Translations under genes and position numbers: made by a program | Assembly (NCBI GenBank): GCA_002633005.1 | Contig: NMRA01001277.1 | Span: 3,534-31,676, forward strand | DNA length: 28,143 nucleotides | DNA from: Phoronis australis | Taxonomy: Eukaryota; Phoronida; Phoronidae | Reading direction: 5' to 3' | Part shown: positions 18,885-28,143 of the stretch, piece after piece | Position numbering within the stretch: the stretch's first letter is position 1 | Layout of the letters: the number at the start of each line of letters is the position of its first letter | The notes under the pieces: generated by a model | Told to the model about the DNA's origin: nothing | The model's input: the letters and a program-made list of their open reading frames with translations, nothing else | Databases searched by the model: none

Positions 18885-21017
18885 AAACAATGCACCACAG
18901 TTCATACTGATGCACTTCAATTTACCACAGACCAAAGTAAACGTATGTCACTAAGTTTTAATACTTTTATGTTTTACCTTTCTTTACCTCTTCCACTGAC
19001 TGAGAGCTCAAGCTCATGTAGCTACATTCAGTGGTCTCGTCAAAATCCTACGCAACATTGAATGGAATTTAATATGACAAGTATAGATACCAACAGCTTT
19101 TAAGATTTTAACCACACTCTCATTTCCGTGGATCCGGAAATTTTTCGGTCCAAATAATTGTGAAGGCAGTTAAAAAAGTCAACTGAATAAACGCCACGTT
19201 CTCATTCAAATTCACTAATTTTATTTGACACTTGGCGTTTTACTACTTCGACCGCTTGCTCGCGGAGCACTTTTACCATAGACACTCGATTTCTATTCTC
19301 AATGTTAATTTGTTTCTTGAAAATCGGTTTCTCAGTTGCGTGCACTATTGACCTATAAACGATAGCTCCTCCCCGTGACTTTTATTGAGCCAAGATTCTG
19401 AAAAACGACTCCCGCAATTCAGTTGTTAGTGGTGATTAATTTAATTAGGTAACGCAAAATCAATTGACATTTAAAGTAAAAGATGGCTTAAATAAAAAGT
19501 AAGCAATCGAGTAACTTGTGCTCAATAGGAATTTGCTTTATCGAAGGTATGGAACGAAAACCAGCATTAAAACTACAAGTTCAAATCCGCACTCAAGACG
19601 TCTTTTTTACTCTGAATCTCGAGTTTTTACTCTAGTTTGTAGTTCGACGCAAGGGGCGATCGGAAACGAGCTTTTATCCCAAAATCGTGTTCCTTAACAA
19701 TAATGTACTCGAACATATAATAATAGCCACAAAACAGTAGGGCGGAAAATGTCATACAAAGTTTCGAGTTAGATTTTGTACAATTTCTGATGGAACCTAT
19801 GGAATCAAAGAAAATTTCTACATGACCCATTCTAGAATTGGCTATAATTTTACAATCGGATTCATATCCACCTCAAACGACACCAGCCACCATAATACAC
19901 TTATTAACTTCTCCGTCTTTTTTTGGCTTTGAAAAATGCACAAATTTCATCTTAAAATGACCTTATTTGGTAGCACGACTAATTCATAGATAAGAGATGT
20001 TCAACACTTTTAGGCATGTGTAATATTTTAAATCCAATCCAAAACAACAATTTTCAAGGAAATGAAATTTACCTCTCTGGTTTTGTCGTACTACCTAATT
20101 TAAGTACCCAAACTCAAACTAAGTCATTTGTAAAGATATAGCAAGCTGTAACAAAATGTCTCTTGGAATTTGTAGACGGTGAATAAAATTTACAACAATG
20201 AAGATCAAACGTCTGGTATTTTATGCAAAAAATAGACATTCAACTGAAAAGGCGCATTTTTGGTTGCCAATTGAGCACAGAAAATGGCGTCAAATACATC
20301 TTTTGAGGCATGATAGTCGTAAAGTCATTAATTTAACACGTCTGTCGGTCAAATCCCTTTATTTGCTGCTCTGGTTGATGTTCGCCCATGCGCAGACCTG
20401 AGGTATAAGTTAAGGCTACGAAATTGGAGAGCTGCACTTCTGGTTTTTCAGAGCCTCAAATTCCCCTTCTTTTCGGAAGTGAACGTTTTCTGCTCCAGTG
20501 CGAACTTCAGTCATACGGGTGACTTTCAAGCTGGAGAACGATTGGCTGTTTGACTTAGGTTGGCACATGTGCATATAACGTTTGCGTACGAAGGAAAATA
20601 CATGAGGCTACAGTTACGACCACCATTTTGTCTAATTTTAATATTAAAATAATATATAGTAAATAAATTCATGGTCGTACCTCATGTAAGTGGATAGGAG
20701 ACCAAGGCCTGTTCCAGTCAAATCAGTATTTTTCAAAAGATATCGACTGGGTTGTCAAACGGTTACAATGATACCACTCCCAACAGGATTGTCACAAACT
20801 CGATTTTTTCCCAAAAAACAAGAATATGCTCTTTTTTGTCCACGTTATAAAGTGCCGATGTTGTCGGTAAATATCCAGCAATTAGCAAGGTGGTGGCCAC
20901 GTTCTCAACATGTCAACCACACTGCAAGTATTTATACTGTTACTTAGCCTTTGATGGATACAAAGTAAAATTAGTTCTTGGCACATCATTGCAATTGCAG
21001 TCTAAATTTTACTGATA
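18885..21017. other. Intergenic, mostly unrecognised
   Basis: Unique A+T-rich DNA. About 19560-19800 contains a diverged relative of the 402-bp element ('ctcgagtttttactctagtt', 'tgtactcgaacat'). At about 20603-20690 two arms with 'catgag' and 'acgacca' form an imperfect hairpin around an A+T-rich loop. No exon or RNA gene is recognised. Confidence 0.5.
19560..19800 (+). mobile_element. Diverged fragment of the 402-bp element
   Basis: Shares 'ctcgagtttttact', 'agtttgtag', 'taatgtactcgaacat' and 'gtttcgagtt' in the same order as the interior of 17663-18064. No terminal repeats are preserved. It indicates an older family. Confidence 0.45.
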
Positions 21018-22025
21018 CATAGGCGGATTTAGGGGGGGGGGCCCAGGGCCCCCCCCCCCCTTTGGCTGGCGCAAAAAAAATAAAACAGCAAGAGCGTAGG
21101 GAAACGTTGAGTTTATTAATTTGCCCCGGTAATTAAAATTATGCAGATGAAAAAAGATTTAAATGTGTGCAGTTTTAGTGTTTGGGGGGGGGGGGCTCGG
21201 GGGGGCTCAGATCCAATTTCAAGTGTCAAATTCGGAACACGGCGCATTCGTAACGGAACTATGGCTAAGTATAAGCTCTCCCGCGATATCCCAGGCGACC
21301 GGCAGTGGCGCTGCGCACTGCGACCCCGTTTCCATCGTCTGCTCCACTGTGCAATGGAGAAAATTTACTTCATTTTTAAAGAAAACGGAACCTGAGTGAC
21401 GATGAAAAAACAGAAGCTGCTGGTAAGATGTGAATTTTAATCGAAGCCTTAGTGAATCACTCAGAAACTCATTAATTCTCTCTTTGTCAAACCTTAACTT
21501 AAGACGATTTCCGAAGCAATCCCGTCAGTATTGCCAACACGAAAAACGGATTTGGTCTTTTGGGCATTTGAAGACTATTTTAAATACAACAAATTTGTTA
21601 AGAACCGATTGCACAAAATATAAAACGTGTAATAAGCATAACAAACAGAAGTAAGTTTCGCGCGCAAACGCTGTGGACCATAAACAAGTAGGTCTCTTAC
21701 TACGAAAGTGGTAGTGAAATCGTGGTAGTGTAGTGGCAAAGCACGCGCGACCTATCAACCAGGTCGTGAGTTCGAGTCTGTGCAAGATGCAATTTTTCCT
21801 GTGTTTTTTTTTTCCTTTTTTCTTGGATAATACATCAGAAATCAAGGAAAATGCTTGATTTTTAGAGGAAAAAACAGAAAAATTTCCTGGGCGGGAGGGG
21901 GGCAAACCCCCCTCCGGACCTCCGCCCATTCGGTGCTATGCGCATCTACAATCGCGGTTTGCGCAAATGCTTACAGCTGGAAAAGATGTTGGGCCCCCCC
22001 TTGTGATATCCTAGATCCGCCACTG
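21018..22025 (+). mobile_element. Transposon copy 2 (fuller copy, GGCGGAT ends)
   Basis: Starts 'cataggcggatttagg' and ends 'cctagatccgccactg', so both ends carry GGCGGAT in inverted orientation. The flanks share TGATAC (left 'ctgatac', right 'tgatact'), a possible but uncertain target duplication. Long G and C runs lie just inside the ends. The longest frame (minus strand, 21525-21929) is low-complexity and shows no transposase motif, so the element is non-autonomous. It directly abuts the start of the gene 2 duplicated block. Confidence 0.72.
21721..21790 (+). repeat. tRNA-like (SINE-type) Pol III promoter module
   Basis: 'tagtgtagtgg' at 21726-21736 fits a Pol III box A and 'gagttcgagtc' at 21768-21778 fits box B, with suitable spacing. 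Between them a 5-bp stem 'gacct'/'aggtc' closes a 7-nt loop with U at the position before a CAA triplet, as in an anticodon arm. The T stem is poor, so I call a tRNA-derived segment and not a functional tRNA. It is embedded inside transposon copy 2. Confidence 0.5.
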
Positions 22026-22265
22026 TGATACTAGCCCATTTTCGATTTCTTTCTCAGCTTCCCGAACAACATTGTTGGCCCTACCTAACTGAAGTGTTAC
22101 AACAGATAGACATTGTTGACGTTGTGACTCTCAAGTACACATTTTGATCCGTCAGTTTGACACATTCCCAAGTGATAGTGTAGGGTTAACCGTAATCACA
22201 GGAACAGGCAAAAGTTACCTTTCATTAGAACGAGCCTTGTAACTTTGCTATCGATTTTATTAACA

Positions 22266-22395
22266 CTTGCCAAATCTCATGACCTCGTCTATTAATTAGA
22301 CTATTTGCTCAGCTAGCGCAGTAGCCGGGACCACTGAGGGACAGGCAGTCACGAGCGATTGCCATACTTACACTTTTGGGAGTAGTACAAGAAAG
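22266..22395 (+). promoter_or_regulatory. Gene 2 conserved 5' block and non-coding first exon
   Basis: Counterpart of 10561-10690, with the first 30 bp identical. It ends at 'caagaaag|gtaac', followed by a 93-bp intron (22396-22488) ending 'cttgtttcag'. Conservation of the block and of the donor supports a transcribed 5' UTR exon preceded by promoter sequence. Similarity to gene 1 continues left to about 22035, where transposon copy 2 begins. Confidence 0.5.
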
Positions 22396-22500
22396 GTAAC
22401 ACTTATATCTCAATCAAAAACAAAGCTTGTGCTTTATCAGTTACACAATTAAAGCTAGAATTCAAACAAACACATTCGCTTGTTTCAGATCTGTCAGGGC

Positions 22501-28143
<5,643 letters not shown>

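Noticed and set aside
21721-21790. Functional tRNA-Leu(CAA) gene
   Set aside because: The T stem does not pair, there is no convincing acceptor stem and no long variable arm as tRNA-Leu needs. Better described as a tRNA-derived segment.
21525-21929. 134-codon minus-strand frame in transposon copy 2
   Set aside because: Low-complexity Gly/Pro and Lys stretches, no transposase signature, and not open in copy 1.

Overview
The window is animal nuclear DNA. No long open frame exists. The only genes that can be recognised are split into short exons with GT-AG introns, and they encode secreted modules (signal peptide, SRCR domain, thrombospondin type 1 repeats) joined by phase-1 introns. The rest is A+T-rich intergenic sequence, satellites, small inverted-repeat transposons and a long TG microsatellite. 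An invertebrate is implied, and an anthozoan cnidarian (coral or sea anemone) is my best guess from the SRCR/TSP1 architecture and repeat content. That placement is inference.

Layout: (1) 1-5600 is a tandem array of four related units (about 1158, 1168, 1765 and 1509 bp). Two are short (type A) and two are long (type B); the long ones contain extra copies of a ~305-320 bp sub-repeat. Each unit carries an evenly spaced set of matches to classic metazoan promoter motifs: ETS, YY1/TISU, NRF1 and a CTCF-like box. (2) 5601-10344 is mostly featureless. It holds one weak candidate signal-peptide exon at 7142-7225 and a pair of inverted copies of a small repeat (about 8280-8450 and 9930-10120). (3) 10345-15435 is SRCR-TSP1 gene 1: a non-coding first exon, a signal-peptide exon, two exons for one group A SRCR domain and two TSP1 exons. 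(4) 15436-22025 is a block of mobile DNA. Two inverted copies of one transposon family form its edges. Inside lies an 814 bp tandem duplication that carries a second inverted-repeat element. Two isolated N characters sit exactly at repeat junctions, so assembly here is suspect. (5) 22035-28143 is SRCR-TSP1 gene 2, a tandem paralogue of gene 1 with matching exons, phases and alignable introns. It has one intact TSP1 exon, one decayed TSP1 pseudo-exon, and the start of a further exon running off the right edge.

The two genes arose by tandem duplication of a ~5-6 kb block whose ends coincide with the transposon copies. They encode secreted proteins, or the extracellular N-terminal parts of larger ones, with modules typical of innate recognition and matrix or adhesion proteins. 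The SRCR domains are about 83% identical (my count by eye). Gene 1 has changed a conserved Gly and appears to have lost its 3' part at the transposon boundary. Gene 2 has lost a TSP1 exon through loss of the splice acceptor, a 37-nt size reduction and a stop codon. The most unusual signal is the promoter-motif satellite at the left end.
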